A stretch of DNA of 64,000 bases, taken from positions 682,001 through 746,000 of the forward strand of contig NZ_QGTL01000002.1 of NCBI RefSeq assembly GCF_003182135.1, written 5' to 3'. The notes below the pieces were generated by a model. That model was given only the letters and a program-made list of their open reading frames with translations, was not told where the DNA came from and made no database searches. The translations under genes and the position numbers were made by a program. Shown piece by piece: positions 46,772 to 57,320 of the stretch (its first letter is position 1; each line of letters begins with the position of its first letter). This stretch comes from Nocardia neocaledoniensis. GTDB taxonomy: Bacteria; Actinomycetota; Actinomycetes; Mycobacteriales; Mycobacteriaceae.

Positions 46772-47779
46772 TCAGGTAGGCGCCGCCCACACATCCATCG
46801 GCACGTACCCGGTGGCGCGACCGTCCTCGCCGAGCAGCCTGCCCATCCGCTTCACCCAGCGCAGCGTCACCGCGCGGTCGAGCACCCGCAGCCCTGGCGC
46901 GACCGCGCCGAGCCGCGCCTCGTATTCGGCCAGGTCGTCGAGTCCTCGGCAGCACGTCACCGCGATCGCGTCGGCATCGGTGACGGTGGCCGCGCACAGC
47001 CGGGTGTCGCGCAGCCCCTCGATCGCCTCCATCACCGGAACACGTTCGGCGGCGGGCATGTTCAGCCAGAGTGTGGCCGTGGTGCGCCAACCGGTCACCG
47101 GCAACGCGGCCTCGCAGCGCAGCACTGCTCTGCCGCCGTCGAGCACCTTGCCGAGCAGCCTGCGCACCGTGGCCTCCGGGCGATCCAGGTCTGCGGCCAG
47201 CGCAGCGACGGTGCGCCGGCCGTCGGCGCCGAGGGCCAGGATGAGCGCGCGTTCCCGCGCGGACAGGGGCGCGGGCTCATCGTCTCCCGGCACCGTGGCC
47301 ACGGCCAGTTCGCGCTGCTGTCCCGGCGCGAGCGCGTCGAATCGCCACCTGCTGCCCTCGCGATGCAATCGCCGCACCGGGTGCGTCCGCAGCACGCGCA
47401 CCCCGGGAACGCGACCGAAGGCCAGCAGTTGCTCGGTGAACAGCGCCCCTGACGCGGCGCCGACGGTGAGCAGCAGTGGGTGCGTGCCCGTGACCAGCTC
47501 GACGCTGAACACCGCGGGCAGTTCGGCGAAGGCCGCGGCGACCGCGGCGAGGTCGCTCGGCGCACAGTCGACCTGGACGAACGCCAGCACTCCGACCGCG
47601 GCGAAGCCCGACCCCGGATAGCAGGTGAGCCACGCCGTCCCGCTCTCCCGCAGCGCCGACCATCGCCGGGACAGCGTCGACGCGTCGACACCGAGCGGGC
47701 CCGCCAGCCTGGTCCACGACGCGCGCGGCGCGACCTGCAGTGCGGTGATCAGCGCCAGGTCGAGTTCGTCGACGCTCAT
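46772..47779 (-). CDS. Lrp/AsnC-family regulator with two tandem modules
   Basis: A 335-residue protein, about twice the usual ~150. It has a first HTH (S-W-T-R-L-A-G-P-L-G-V-D-A-S-T-L-S-R-R-W), a ligand-binding RAM-like region, a second HTH (L-A-A-D-L-D-R-P-E-A-T-V-R-R-L-L) and a second RAM-like region. It is a duplicated Lrp in one chain. It diverges from the GAF-regulator gene across 140 bp. Confidence 0.83.
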   Translation of the reverse strand: MSVDELDLALITALQVAPRASWTRLAGPLGVDASTLSRRWSALRESGTAWLTCYPGSGFAAVGVLAFVQVDCAPSDLAAVAAAFAELPAVFSVELVTGTHPLLLTVGAASGALFTEQLLAFGRVPGVRVLRTHPVRRLHREGSRWRFDALAPGQQRELAVATVPGDDEPAPLSARERALILALGADGRRTVAALAADLDRPEATVRRLLGKVLDGGRAVLRCEAALPVTGWRTTATLWLNMPAAERVPVMEAIEGLRDTRLCAATVTDADAIAVTCCRGLDDLAEYEARLGAVAPGLRVLDRAVTLRWVKRMGRLLGEDGRATGYVPMDVWAAPT

Positions 47780-47919
47780 ACGCGGATCCCTCTCATCCGG
47801 CCAACGTAGACCGCGGCCGTCTATCGCGATGCCACCGCCTGGCGAAACCTCCGTTGCGGGCGCGCCGGTGGGGCATTATTAGGGGTGAAATCCCCGGATC
47901 GCTACCGAACAGGACCGCC

Positions 47920-49134
47920 ATGGCACCGCAGCTGACGCTCTCCGCGCAGCGCGCCGCGCTGGAGCGGGAGTGGGCGCAGTGGGTGCCCGCGGGGCAGTCG
48001 GCACTCGGGCGGAGTTCGTCGGTGCGGACCGAGGTGGCGCAGTCGTGGTTGCGGTCGTTGCGGACGGTGGATCCGGCGCGCGACCACGCGCCGGAGAGCG
48101 AGGCCGGCGACATCGGTCCGCGCTGGGCGGAGTCGCCGCTGCGTGGGCCCGTCACGGAGTTGAAGGATCAACTGCACAGCGTCGCCGACGACGCGGGGTA
48201 TGTCGCCGCGGTGACCGACGCCTCCGGCACGATCCTGTGGACCTACGGCGGCCCGGTCATGCGGCGCAGGGCCGAGCAGGTGAACTTCGCGCCGGGTGGG
48301 CGGTGGGACGAGGCGCACATGGGGACCAACGCGCTCTCGCTGGCCCTGCGCACCGATCAACCGCACACCGTGTTCTCCGCCGAACATCTGGTCGCCGCGC
48401 TGCACGGCTGGGTCTGTTACTGCGCGCCGATCCGCGCGGCCGACGGGACCCTGCTCGGCGTGCTCGACCTCTCGACCACCTGGAAGCGCTCCCACCCGTT
48501 GGCCATGGCCACCGTGCGGACCATGACCAGCGCGATCGAGGCCAAGCTGCACGCGGCCGCGCCCGCACCGGCGGGCATGCGGCTGACCTGCCTGGGCACC
48601 GGCCGGTTGACGCGCGACGGCACTCCCATCCGGCTGCGTCCCCGCCAGCTCGAGATCCTCACCCTGCTCGCCCTCGACGACGACGGCTACAGCCACGAGC
48701 GCCTGCACTACGCCGTCTACGGCGACCGCGCGGTCGGCGCGAGCACCCTCAAATCGGAGATGTCGTACCTGCGCCGGGCCACCGGCGGCGACATCACCAG
48801 CCGCGTCTACCGGTTCACCACCGCCCTGTCCTGCGACGCCGTCGACGTGCTGCGCGCCCTGGAATCCGGCGACGTCGACACCGCCGTGCGGCTGTATCAC
48901 GGTCCGCTGCTTCCGGATTCGGACACGCCCGGCATCAGCGAATGGCGCGACTACCTCGCCGTCGCCCTGCGCAACGCGGTCCTGGCCAGCCCCGACGCCG
49001 AGCACGCGCTCACCTACGGCGAGGCCGCCCCCGACGACATCGCCGTCCACGAGCACGCCATGGCGCTGCTGCCCCCGCGCGACACGCGGCGCGCGGTCGC
49101 CGCCGCCCGCCTGCACAGCGCACTTCGCGCCTGA
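47920..49134 (+). CDS. GAF-domain transcriptional regulator of aldehyde/ethanolamine genes
   Basis: A 404-residue protein. The region 80-205 is GAF-like and resembles the sensor of AcoR-type regulators (M-G-T-N-A-L-S-L-A-L). A C-terminal wHTH-like part (T-P-I-R-L-R-P-R-Q-L-E-I-L-T-L-L-A-L) follows, with no sigma-54 AAA domain. ATG 47920 has AGGA upstream. It directly precedes the aldehyde dehydrogenase/DUF779 pair, a known actinobacterial arrangement. It is the best candidate to bind the shared box at 49145 and 51223. Confidence 0.8.
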   Translation: MAPQLTLSAQRAALEREWAQWVPAGQSALGRSSSVRTEVAQSWLRSLRTVDPARDHAPESEAGDIGPRWAESPLRGPVTELKDQLHSVADDAGYVAAVTDASGTILWTYGGPVMRRRAEQVNFAPGGRWDEAHMGTNALSLALRTDQPHTVFSAEHLVAALHGWVCYCAPIRAADGTLLGVLDLSTTWKRSHPLAMATVRTMTSAIEAKLHAAAPAPAGMRLTCLGTGRLTRDGTPIRLRPRQLEILTLLALDDDGYSHERLHYAVYGDRAVGASTLKSEMSYLRRATGGDITSRVYRFTTALSCDAVDVLRALESGDVDTAVRLYHGPLLPDSDTPGISEWRDYLAVALRNAVLASPDAEHALTYGEAAPDDIAVHEHAMALLPPRDTRRAVAAARLHSALRA

Positions 49135-49144
49135 TCGGTCGGCT

Positions 49145-49165
49145 TCAACGTTTCATCAACCCTCG
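49145..49165 (+). promoter_or_regulatory. shared 21-bp box, copy 1, before aldehyde dehydrogenase
   Basis: TCAAC-N6-TCAACCCTCG with two TCAAC repeats 11 bp apart. It matches copy 2 (51223-51243) at 18 of 21 positions and ends 55 nt before ATG 49221. Confidence 0.75.
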
Positions 49166-49220
49166 CGGCGGATAGTGATGGGCGTCACGCTTCACCGGAA
49201 TCAGCGAGGAGCCTCCGCAC

Positions 49221-50737
<1,517 letters not shown>

Positions 50738-50738
<1 letters not shown>

Positions 50739-51133
50739 TGGGGCAGCGCGTCGACCTCACCGAACAGGCGGCGACGCTGCTGCGGGACCTGACCGGGCGA
50801 CACGGCCCGGTCATGTTCCACCAGTCCGGCGGCTGCTGCGACGGCAGCTCCCCCATGTGCTACCCACGCGGTGAATTCCGCGTGGGCCGCTCGGACGTGC
50901 TGCTCGGACATCTGCCCGACGACACCCCGTTCTGGATGAGTGCCGACCAGTTCGAATACTGGAAGCACACCCATCTCACCGTCGACGTGGTGCCCGGCCG
51001 GGGCAGCGGCTTCTCGCTGGAAGCCCCCGAAGGCGTGCGGTTCCTGATCCGCTCCCGCCTGCTCACCGACGAGGAGGTGGCCGCGCTGGAATCCCAGCCC
51101 CCGCCACCCACCGGTGACACCGTTCCCCAGTGA
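50738..51133 (+). CDS. DUF779 protein
   Basis: A 131-residue protein whose ATG overlaps the dehydrogenase stop (TGATG). It carries the Cys-rich S-G-G-C-C-D-G-S-S-P-M-C motif, probably a metal site. DUF779 proteins are regularly found beside this aldehyde dehydrogenase type; the exact role is unproven, with maturation or electron transfer possible. Confidence 0.9.
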
Positions 51134-51159
51134 TGTGAAACACCCACTATCACACTGTT

Positions 51160-51202
51160 CCCGCAGGTCGGCGGCGCTCGATACGCGCCGCTGACCTGCG
51201 GG
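51160..51202. terminator. 18-bp stem after DUF779
   Basis: CCCGCAGGTC-G-GCGGCGC pairs with GCGCCGC-T-GACCTGCGGG (one G-T pair) over a 7-nt loop. It is the strongest hairpin in the window and separates the aldehyde dehydrogenase pair from the permease promoter. There is no T-tract, as is common in actinobacterial terminators. Confidence 0.65.
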
Positions 51203-51222
51203 ATCCACGGCCGTAACAGTCG

Positions 51223-51243
51223 TCAACCATTCTTCAACCCTCG
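51223..51243 (+). promoter_or_regulatory. shared 21-bp box, copy 2, before ethanolamine permease
   Basis: TCAAC-N6-TCAACCCTCG again, ending 53 nt before GTG 51297, almost the same distance as copy 1. Confidence 0.75.
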
Positions 51244-51296
51244 ACGATCACCGTTGCCGTCGCTACGCGCTTGTTTGTTGATGAGGAGCTACCCCT

Positions 51297-52724
51297 GTGA
51301 GTACCGACGCGATCCCCGCCGCCGGCGCGGACACCCCCGCCGACGATTATCTCGCCAAACGCACCCTGCGCTCCGGCTCGGCGGGCTGGGTCCTGCTGGC
51401 CGGCCTCGGCGTGAGCTACGTGATCTCCGGTGACTACTCCGGCTGGAATTTCGGCCTCGCCGAAGGCGGATTCGGCGGTCTGCTGATCGCCGCGGTCGTC
51501 ATCGCCGGCATGTACCTGGCCATGGTGCTGGGCATGGCCGAACTGTCCTCGGCGCTGCCCGCCGCGGGCGGCGGCTACACCTTCGCCCGGCGCGCGCTCG
51601 GCCCGTGGGGCGGATTCGCCACCGGCACAGCGGTTCTCATCGAATACGCGATCGCCCCCGCCGCCATCGCCACCTTCATCGGCGCCTACGTGGAGTCGCT
51701 GAACCTGTTCGGGATCACCGACGGGTGGTGGGTGTATCTGGCGGTGTACGCGCTGTTCATCGGCATCCATCTCGGCGGCGCCGGTGAGGCGCTCAAGGCG
51801 ATGTTCGTGATCACCGCGATCGCGCTGGTGGGTCTGGCGATCTTCGCCGTGGCCGCGCTCGGCAAGTTCGATGTCGCCAACCTGACCAACATCGCGCCGG
51901 ATCCGGACGCCACCGGCGCATCGTCGTTCCTGCCGTTCGGCTACATGGGCATCTGGGCCGCGATCCCGTTCGCCATCTGGTTCTTCCTGGCCGTCGAGGG
52001 TGTGCCGCTGGCCGCCGAGGAAGCCACCGAGCCGGAGAAGAACGTGCCCAAGGGCATCATCGTCGCCATGCTGCTGCTGGTGGTCACCGGCGCGGTGGTG
52101 CTGTTCCTGGTCACCGGCGCGCTCGGCGCCCAGGACGCGTCGGCCTCGGGCAACCCGCTGGTCGAGGCGCTCGGCGACAGCCCGGCGGCCAAGGTGGTCA
52201 ACTACATCGGCCTGGCTGGTCTGGTCGCCAGCTTCTTCTCCATCGTCTACGCCTACTCCCGGCAGACCTTCGCCCTCTCGCGCGCCGGCTACCTGCCGAC
52301 CAGCCTCTCGGTGACCAACTCGCGCAAGGCGCCCGTGCTCGCGCTGATCGTGCCCGGCCTCGTCGGCTTCGCCCTCTCGCTCACCGGCGAGGGCGCCATG
52401 CTGCTGAACATGGCCGTGTTCGGCGCCGCCGTGAGCTATGTGCTGATGATGGTGAGCCACATCGTGCTCCGGGTCCGCGAGCCGAACATGCCGCGCCCCT
52501 ACCGCACCCCCGGCGGCATCGCGACCACGGCGTTCGCACTGGTCATCGCGGCCGCGTCGGTGGCGGCGACCTTCCTGGTCGACCCGAAGGCCGCGCTGTT
52601 CACCCTCGGTGTGTTCTGCGCCTTCATGGCCTACTTCGGCCTCTACAGTCGCCATCACCTGGTCGCCAAGTCGCCCGACGAGGAATTCGCCGCGCTGGCG
52701 AAGGCCGAACAAGAACTCGAGTAA
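51297..52724 (+). CDS. eat: ethanolamine permease, APC family
   Basis: A 475-residue protein with about twelve helices. G-V-S-Y-V-I-S-G-D-Y-S-G-W-N-F-G-L is the hallmark of Eat-type ethanolamine permeases, and F-F-L-A-V-E-G-V-P-L-A-A-E-E is the APC core. GTG 51297 has GAGGAG 8 nt upstream. It heads the eat-eutB-eutC unit and brings ethanolamine in. Confidence 0.93.
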   Translation: MSTDAIPAAGADTPADDYLAKRTLRSGSAGWVLLAGLGVSYVISGDYSGWNFGLAEGGFGGLLIAAVVIAGMYLAMVLGMAELSSALPAAGGGYTFARRALGPWGGFATGTAVLIEYAIAPAAIATFIGAYVESLNLFGITDGWWVYLAVYALFIGIHLGGAGEALKAMFVITAIALVGLAIFAVAALGKFDVANLTNIAPDPDATGASSFLPFGYMGIWAAIPFAIWFFLAVEGVPLAAEEATEPEKNVPKGIIVAMLLLVVTGAVVLFLVTGALGAQDASASGNPLVEALGDSPAAKVVNYIGLAGLVASFFSIVYAYSRQTFALSRAGYLPTSLSVTNSRKAPVLALIVPGLVGFALSLTGEGAMLLNMAVFGAAVSYVLMMVSHIVLRVREPNMPRPYRTPGGIATTAFALVIAAASVAATFLVDPKAALFTLGVFCAFMAYFGLYSRHHLVAKSPDEEFAALAKAEQELE

Positions 52725-52757
52725 CCCCGACGACCTCGCGAAAGGAGGCGGCACCCG

Positions 52758-54170
52758 ATGACCGTGTACCGCAGTTCTGTCGGCGTCACGACCTACCTGT
52801 TCGACGGCCTGGTCGATCTGCTGGCCAAGGCCACCCCCGAGCGCAGCGGCGACCAGCTGGCCGGGTGCGCGGCGGCGACCGATGCCGAGCGGGCGGCCGC
52901 GCAGTGGGCGCTGGCCGACGTCCCGCTGACCACCTTTCTCGACGAGGTGGTCGTGCCCTACGAGACCGACGAGGTCACCCGGCTGATCATCGACAGCCAC
53001 GACCGGACCGCGTTCGGGCCGATCGCGCACCTCACCGTCGGCGGGCTGCGCGACTGGCTGCTCGCGGTGGCCGCCACCGACGAGGCGGCGGCCACCCTGG
53101 CCGCCGTCTCCCCGGGACTCACCCCGGAGATGGTGGCCGCGGTCAGCAAGATCATGCGCAACCAGGACCTCATCGCCGTGGCCAAGGCGACCGTGGTGAC
53201 CGCGGGCTTCCGCACCACCATCGGCCTGCCCGGCCGGCTGAGCACTCGCCTGCAGCCCAACCACCCGACCGACGATCCCCGCGGGATCGCCGCCGCGACC
53301 CTCGACGGGCTGCTGCTCGGCTGCGGTGACGCGGTGATCGGCATCAACCCGGCCACCGATTCACCCCAGGCCACCGCCGACCTGCTGCACCTGCTCGACG
53401 AGGTGCGTCTGCGCTTCGACATCCCGACCCAGTCGTGTGTGCTCTCGCACGTCACCACCACCATCGGCCTGATCGAGGCGGGCGCGCCGGTGGACCTGGT
53501 GTTCCAGTCGGTGGCGGGCACCGAGGGTGCCAATTCCGGCTTCGGCGTGAACCTTTCGCTGTTGCGCGAGGGCAACGAGGCCGGGCGCTCGCTCGCGCGC
53601 GGCACCGTCGGCGACAACGTGATGTATCTCGAGACCGGTCAGGGATCGGCGCTGAGCGCGAACGCCCATCTGGGCGTGGGTGATCGGCCGGTGGATCAGC
53701 AGACCCTGGAGACCAGGGCCTACGCGGTCGCCCGCGAGCTGAGCCCGCTGCTGGTGAACACCGTGGTCGGGTTCATCGGGCCCGAATACCTCTACGACGG
53801 CAAGCAGATCATCCGCGCCGGGCTCGAGGACCACTTCTGCGGCAAGCTGCTCGGCCTGCCGATGGGCGTCGACGTGTGCTACACCAACCACGCCGAAGCC
53901 GACCAGGACGACATGGACACCCTGCTCACCCTGCTCGGTGCGGCCGGGTGCGCCTTCGTCATCGCGGTGCCCGGCGCCGACGACGTGATGCTCGGCTACC
54001 AGAGCCTGGCCTTCCACGACGCGCTCTACGCCCGCCAGGTCCTGAACCTGCGCCCCGCACCGGAATTCGAGGCGTGGCTGTCCGGGCTCGGCATGCTCGA
54101 CGCGAAGGGCCGGGTGCGCCAGGTGCCGCCGCTGTCCTCGCCCCTGCGCGCACTGGCGGCGAACCGATGA
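52758..54170 (+). CDS. eutB: ethanolamine ammonia-lyase large subunit
   Basis: A 470-residue adenosylcobalamin-dependent TIM-barrel subunit, converting ethanolamine to acetaldehyde and ammonia. T-R-L-Q-P-N-H-P-T-D-D-P-R-G, I-G-I-N-P-A-T-D-S and F-Q-S-V-A-G-T-E-G-A-N-S-G-F-G are family signatures. ATG 52758 has AAAGGAGG upstream. No microcompartment shell genes and no reactivase eutA are nearby. Confidence 0.95.
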   Translation: MTVYRSSVGVTTYLFDGLVDLLAKATPERSGDQLAGCAAATDAERAAAQWALADVPLTTFLDEVVVPYETDEVTRLIIDSHDRTAFGPIAHLTVGGLRDWLLAVAATDEAAATLAAVSPGLTPEMVAAVSKIMRNQDLIAVAKATVVTAGFRTTIGLPGRLSTRLQPNHPTDDPRGIAAATLDGLLLGCGDAVIGINPATDSPQATADLLHLLDEVRLRFDIPTQSCVLSHVTTTIGLIEAGAPVDLVFQSVAGTEGANSGFGVNLSLLREGNEAGRSLARGTVGDNVMYLETGQGSALSANAHLGVGDRPVDQQTLETRAYAVARELSPLLVNTVVGFIGPEYLYDGKQIIRAGLEDHFCGKLLGLPMGVDVCYTNHAEADQDDMDTLLTLLGAAGCAFVIAVPGADDVMLGYQSLAFHDALYARQVLNLRPAPEFEAWLSGLGMLDAKGRVRQVPPLSSPLRALAANR

Positions 54171-55033
54171 GGCCCGGGCTGCACCTGGTGCGATCCCACG
54201 ACCGGAACGGAGCCACGGTGAACGAGCGGACACCCGACGAACGTGCCGAAGACGCGGTGGCCCAGGAGTTCTGGCGGGATCTACGGCGCAACACCCAGGC
54301 CAGGATCGGGCTCGGCCGCACCGGTGACGCGCTGCCGACCAGCGAGGTCCTCGCCCTGCGCGCCGCGCACGCCGCCGCCCGCGACGCGGTGCACGTCCCG
54401 CTCGAGGTCGAGATCTTCGCCGAACAGATCGCGAGTATGGGCCTCGGCGACCCGGTGACGGTGACGAGCAAGGCCGCCGACCGCTCGGAATATCTGCGCC
54501 GCCCCGATCTCGGCAGACTGCCCGCAGACCTGTCCGGCGTCGAGAACCACAGCGCCGACATCGGATTCGTGCTGGCCGACGGACTGTCTCCCCGCGCCCT
54601 GACCGATCACGGCGCCGGCCTGCTCGCCGCACTGGCCGAGGAACTCGGCGACCGGTACACCCTGGCGCCGCCGGTGATCGCCACCCAGGCACGCGTCGCG
54701 CTGGGCGACCACATCGCCGCGACGATGGGCGTGCGGACCGTACTGGTGATCATCGGCGAACGCCCCGGCCTCTCGGTGGCCGACAGCCTGGGCATCTACC
54801 TCACCCACAACCCCCGCCCCGGCCGCGCCGACGCCGAACGCAACTGCATCTCCAACATCCACCCGCCCGACGGCCTCACCTACACCGACGCCGCCCGCGT
54901 GGTCGCCGGACTGGTGGCAGGCGCGCGCAAGCTCGGCCGCTCCGGCGTCGACCTCAAGGACACCTCCCGTGCCGTCGGCCTCGCCGCCGACACCTCGACC
55001 ATCGCTGCGGCGCTGGAGAATCAGGACCACTGA
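54167..55033 (+). CDS. eutC: ethanolamine ammonia-lyase small subunit
   Basis: Up to 288 residues, forming the active holoenzyme with EutB. A-R-I-G-L-G-R-T-G, H-S-A-D-I-G-F-V-L-A-D-G-L-S and the C-terminal R-N-C-I-S-N-I-H-P match EutC. Two starts are possible: ATG 54167 overlapping the eutB stop (ATGA), or GTG 54218 with GGAG 5 nt upstream, which gives 271 residues. I list the longer. Confidence 0.92.
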   Translation: MRPGLHLVRSHDRNGATVNERTPDERAEDAVAQEFWRDLRRNTQARIGLGRTGDALPTSEVLALRAAHAAARDAVHVPLEVEIFAEQIASMGLGDPVTVTSKAADRSEYLRRPDLGRLPADLSGVENHSADIGFVLADGLSPRALTDHGAGLLAALAEELGDRYTLAPPVIATQARVALGDHIAATMGVRTVLVIIGERPGLSVADSLGIYLTHNPRPGRADAERNCISNIHPPDGLTYTDAARVVAGLVAGARKLGRSGVDLKDTSRAVGLAADTSTIAAALENQDH

Positions 55034-55034
55034 C

Positions 55035-56297
55035 ATGAAGAAGATCTCCGCCCTCGCGGCGGTGGCGATGACGGCTGCCCTGATGACGTCGACCGCCTGC
55101 GGAACCGGCGAACCCGGCGCGGCATCCGAGAGCTGTTCGACCCTCGACGCGAGCCAGGTCTGGTACGGCGACAACAGGGACCGCCTCGCACGGTTCATCG
55201 AAGAGACCGGGCGTTGCGGCGCCGCGGACTCCGGCGCGGCACCCCTGGCGCTGTTCGACTGGGACAACACGATCGTGAAGAACGACATCGGCGTCGCCAC
55301 GTTCTACTGGATGCTGGCCAACGACAAGGTCTTACAGCCGCAGGGCCGGGACTGGACCACGGTCGGGGCGCATCTCACCCGCGAGGCCGCCGACGCGCTC
55401 GCCGCAGCCTGCGGCGCCGCCGAACCGAATACGCCCTTGCCCACCTCGACCGACGCCGACTGTGCCGACGAGCTGGTCGCGGTGGCCGACAGCGGGAAGA
55501 CCACGGCGGGCAAGGCCGCCTTCACCGGATACGACCACCGCCGCACCGAACCCGGGTACGCGTTCGTGGTCCAGCTGATGCGCGGCCACACCGAGGCCCG
55601 GATCACCGAGTACGCGCGCGCCGCCCGCGCGCAGAACCTCGCCGCGGCCGAGGGGACCGAGCAGACCATCGGCAGCACGAAGGTGGACGGCTGGGTGCGC
55701 TACTACCCCCAGATGACCGACCTCGTCCGGGTGTTGCGGGACAACGGATTCGACGTGCGCATCATCTCCGCCTCGGCCGAACCGGTGGTCCGGGTGTGGG
55801 CCGAGGAACTGGACATCACCGGTGACCGCGTGATGGGTGTTCCCCAGCTGAGCGACAACGGCGTGTACACCGGGCACCTGCCCGGTTGCGGTGATGCCGG
55901 GACCGACCAGGTGATCACCTACATCGACGGCAAGCGGTGCCGGATCAACGAGCAGGTCTTCGGCGTGCGGGGCGCCGCGGCCTTCCAGCAGCTGCCCGCC
56001 GACCGCAGAGCCGCCTTCGCCGCGGGCGATTCCGACACCGACGTGGTGTTCCTCGGCGACGCCACCGGCCTGCGCCTGGTCATCAACCGCAACAAGACGG
56101 AACTGATGTGCAACGCCTACGGCTCCGGCGACGGCACATGGGTGGTGAACCCGATGTTCCTCGACCCCAAGCCGCGCAGGTCCGATCCGTATCCCTGCGC
56201 GACAGCGGGATTCATCACACCCGCCGGCACCGGCGCGCCGTTGCGCCGCCCCGACGGCAGCGTGGTCCCGGACCAGCAGGACCTCGTGTTCGGGTGA
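55035..56297 (+). CDS. HAD-family lipoprotein phosphatase, phosphorylcholine-phosphatase-like
   Basis: A 420-residue exported protein. The N-terminal signal ends in a lipobox-like S-T-A-C. HAD motif I D-W-D-N-T at 75-79, a motif II S-A-S in I-I-S-A-S-A-E-P and motif III G-D-S-D-T-D at 331-336 are complete. The layout recalls Pseudomonas phosphorylcholine phosphatase. One base after the eutC stop, it probably releases ethanolamine or choline from phosphoesters outside the cell. That substrate is inferred. Confidence 0.8.
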   Translation: MKKISALAAVAMTAALMTSTACGTGEPGAASESCSTLDASQVWYGDNRDRLARFIEETGRCGAADSGAAPLALFDWDNTIVKNDIGVATFYWMLANDKVLQPQGRDWTTVGAHLTREAADALAAACGAAEPNTPLPTSTDADCADELVAVADSGKTTAGKAAFTGYDHRRTEPGYAFVVQLMRGHTEARITEYARAARAQNLAAAEGTEQTIGSTKVDGWVRYYPQMTDLVRVLRDNGFDVRIISASAEPVVRVWAEELDITGDRVMGVPQLSDNGVYTGHLPGCGDAGTDQVITYIDGKRCRINEQVFGVRGAAAFQQLPADRRAAFAAGDSDTDVVFLGDATGLRLVINRNKTELMCNAYGSGDGTWVVNPMFLDPKPRRSDPYPCATAGFITPAGTGAPLRRPDGSVVPDQQDLVFG

Positions 56298-56367
56298 TCC
56301 CCGGCGTGCGGTGCGGATGCGACCCAGGCCACCAGCGGTTCGAGATGAGCAGGCGGCGATCGCTCCA

Positions 56368-56373
56368 TAGAGT
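56368..56373 (+). promoter_or_regulatory. -10 hexamer TAGAGT of a leaderless NUDIX transcript
   Basis: TAGAGT ends 7 nt before ATG 56381, which decides that start over the ATG at 56375. Confidence 0.45.
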
Positions 56374-56380
56374 GATGCCC

Positions 56381-56779
56381 ATGATCCGCACCGCCGCCCT
56401 CGCCCATGTCCGCGACCGCAGGCTCATCCAGACGCGCCCGGAGGGCAAGGACGTCTTCTACATGGCGGGCGGCAAGATCGACCCGGGCGAGACTCCCTTA
56501 CAGGCGCTACATCGTGAGATCGAGGAAGAACTCGGCGTCGGCCTGTCCGGCGTCGCCGAACTGGGCATCTTCGAGGCCGAGGCGTTCGGCCACGGCAGGG
56601 ACACCCCGCTGCACATGACCTGTTTCCTCGCCGACTTCACCGGCGAACCACGCGCGACCGGCGAGATCGCCGAATTCCGCTACTTCACCGGCGCCGAGTA
56701 CGCGGCGATGCCGCAGGTCGCGCCGGGTTCCCTCATGGTCTTCCAGCGGCTGCACGCCCTGGACCTCATCGACTGGTAG
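56381..56779 (+). CDS. NUDIX hydrolase
   Basis: A 132-residue NUDIX protein. The box G-G-K-I-D-P-G-E...R-E-I-E-E-E-L-G-V at 30-52 fits GX5EX7REUXEEXGU exactly. It hydrolyses a nucleoside diphosphate linked to another moiety; the substrate is not deducible. The promoter position suggests a leaderless transcript independent of the ethanolamine unit. Confidence 0.9.
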   Translation: MIRTAALAHVRDRRLIQTRPEGKDVFYMAGGKIDPGETPLQALHREIEEELGVGLSGVAELGIFEAEAFGHGRDTPLHMTCFLADFTGEPRATGEIAEFRYFTGAEYAAMPQVAPGSLMVFQRLHALDLIDW

Positions 56780-56853
56780 CCCGAGATCGTTCGCCGAGGT
56801 AACGATTCGGTGCACGGAGAAACAAACGAACGGGAGGGGCCGATGGTACAGCT

Positions 56854-57054
56854 GTGAATGTGCCGATCTCCACCGCCCCGATGACCGTTGCCGAGCGCAA
56901 GGCCGCGCTGCGCCGACTAGTCGCGCTGTTCGGCCTGATGAACACGATGATCGAACTGAGCGCCCAGGGCGCGCCGCGGTCGGTGGCCGAACACGCCACC
57001 GCCGCACGCGATCTGGTGGGCGAGCTCGTCGCCGATCTGGCCGCGGCCCGCTAG
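56854..57054 (+). CDS. small hypothetical protein
   Basis: A 66-residue helical protein (A-E-R-K-A-A-L-R-R-L-V-A-L-F-G-L-M-N) starting at GTG 56854. GGGAGGGG lies about 15 nt upstream, in front of a four-codon frame at ATG 56843 that overlaps this start. It ends overlapping the convergent small membrane-protein gene by 4 nt. Unknown family. Confidence 0.55.
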   Translation: MNVPISTAPMTVAERKAALRRLVALFGLMNTMIELSAQGAPRSVAEHATAARDLVGELVADLAAAR

Positions 57055-57320
57055 GTCGCCGTGGGCTTCGGCGGGTCGGAGCCCTCGTTCTCGGCCGGGA
57101 TGGCGCCGGGTTCGGTGCCCTCGTCGGCCTTCTGATCCGGCTCGGGATGCTCGGGTTCGAAGGTCTCGGGCAGCCCCTTGAGGTGCTTGTTCATCGAGCG
57201 GACCAGCAGCACGGTGCCCGCCAGCAGGATCAGGATCACCAGCAGGCCGAGCGGCGAGGCCTTGCCGAACTCGGGACCGGTGGGGGTGCCGGGATTTTGC
57301 GCGAGGAGAACCAACATCAC
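57051..57320 (-). CDS. small single-pass membrane protein (Rv1083-like)
   Basis: An 89-residue protein with one membrane helix ([17 protein letters not shown]) near the N-terminus and an acidic Pro/Glu-rich tail. Its GTG overlaps the mca stop (GTGA). M. tuberculosis has a similar-sized gene (Rv1083) after mca. Function unknown. Confidence 0.82.
   Translation of the reverse strand: MMLVLLAQNPGTPTGPEFGKASPLGLLVILILLAGTVLLVRSMNKHLKGLPETFEPEHPEPDQKADEGTEPGAIPAENEGSDPPKPTAT

Noticed and set aside
51134..51296. Cobalamin riboswitch before the B12-dependent ethanolamine genes
   Set aside because: No B12-box-like sequence seen; the region holds a simple long hairpin and the shared 21-bp box.
51234..53264. 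A 676-codon open frame antisense to the permease and eutB genes
   Set aside because: Low-complexity Gly/Asp/Arg/His-rich translation typical of the antisense frame in high-GC DNA; eat and eutB on the other strand are unambiguous. The same applies to long antisense frames opposite the DUF255 gene, phoH and the RHS gene.
52758..55033. Ethanolamine-utilisation microcompartment
   Set aside because: No shell protein, EutA, EutD or EutE-like gene on either side; only permease, EutBC, ALDH and a phosphatase.
56843..56857. Four-codon frame ATG-GTA-CAG-CTG-TGA before the 66-residue gene
   Set aside because: Too short to call a gene; noted only as possible coupling to GTG 56854.
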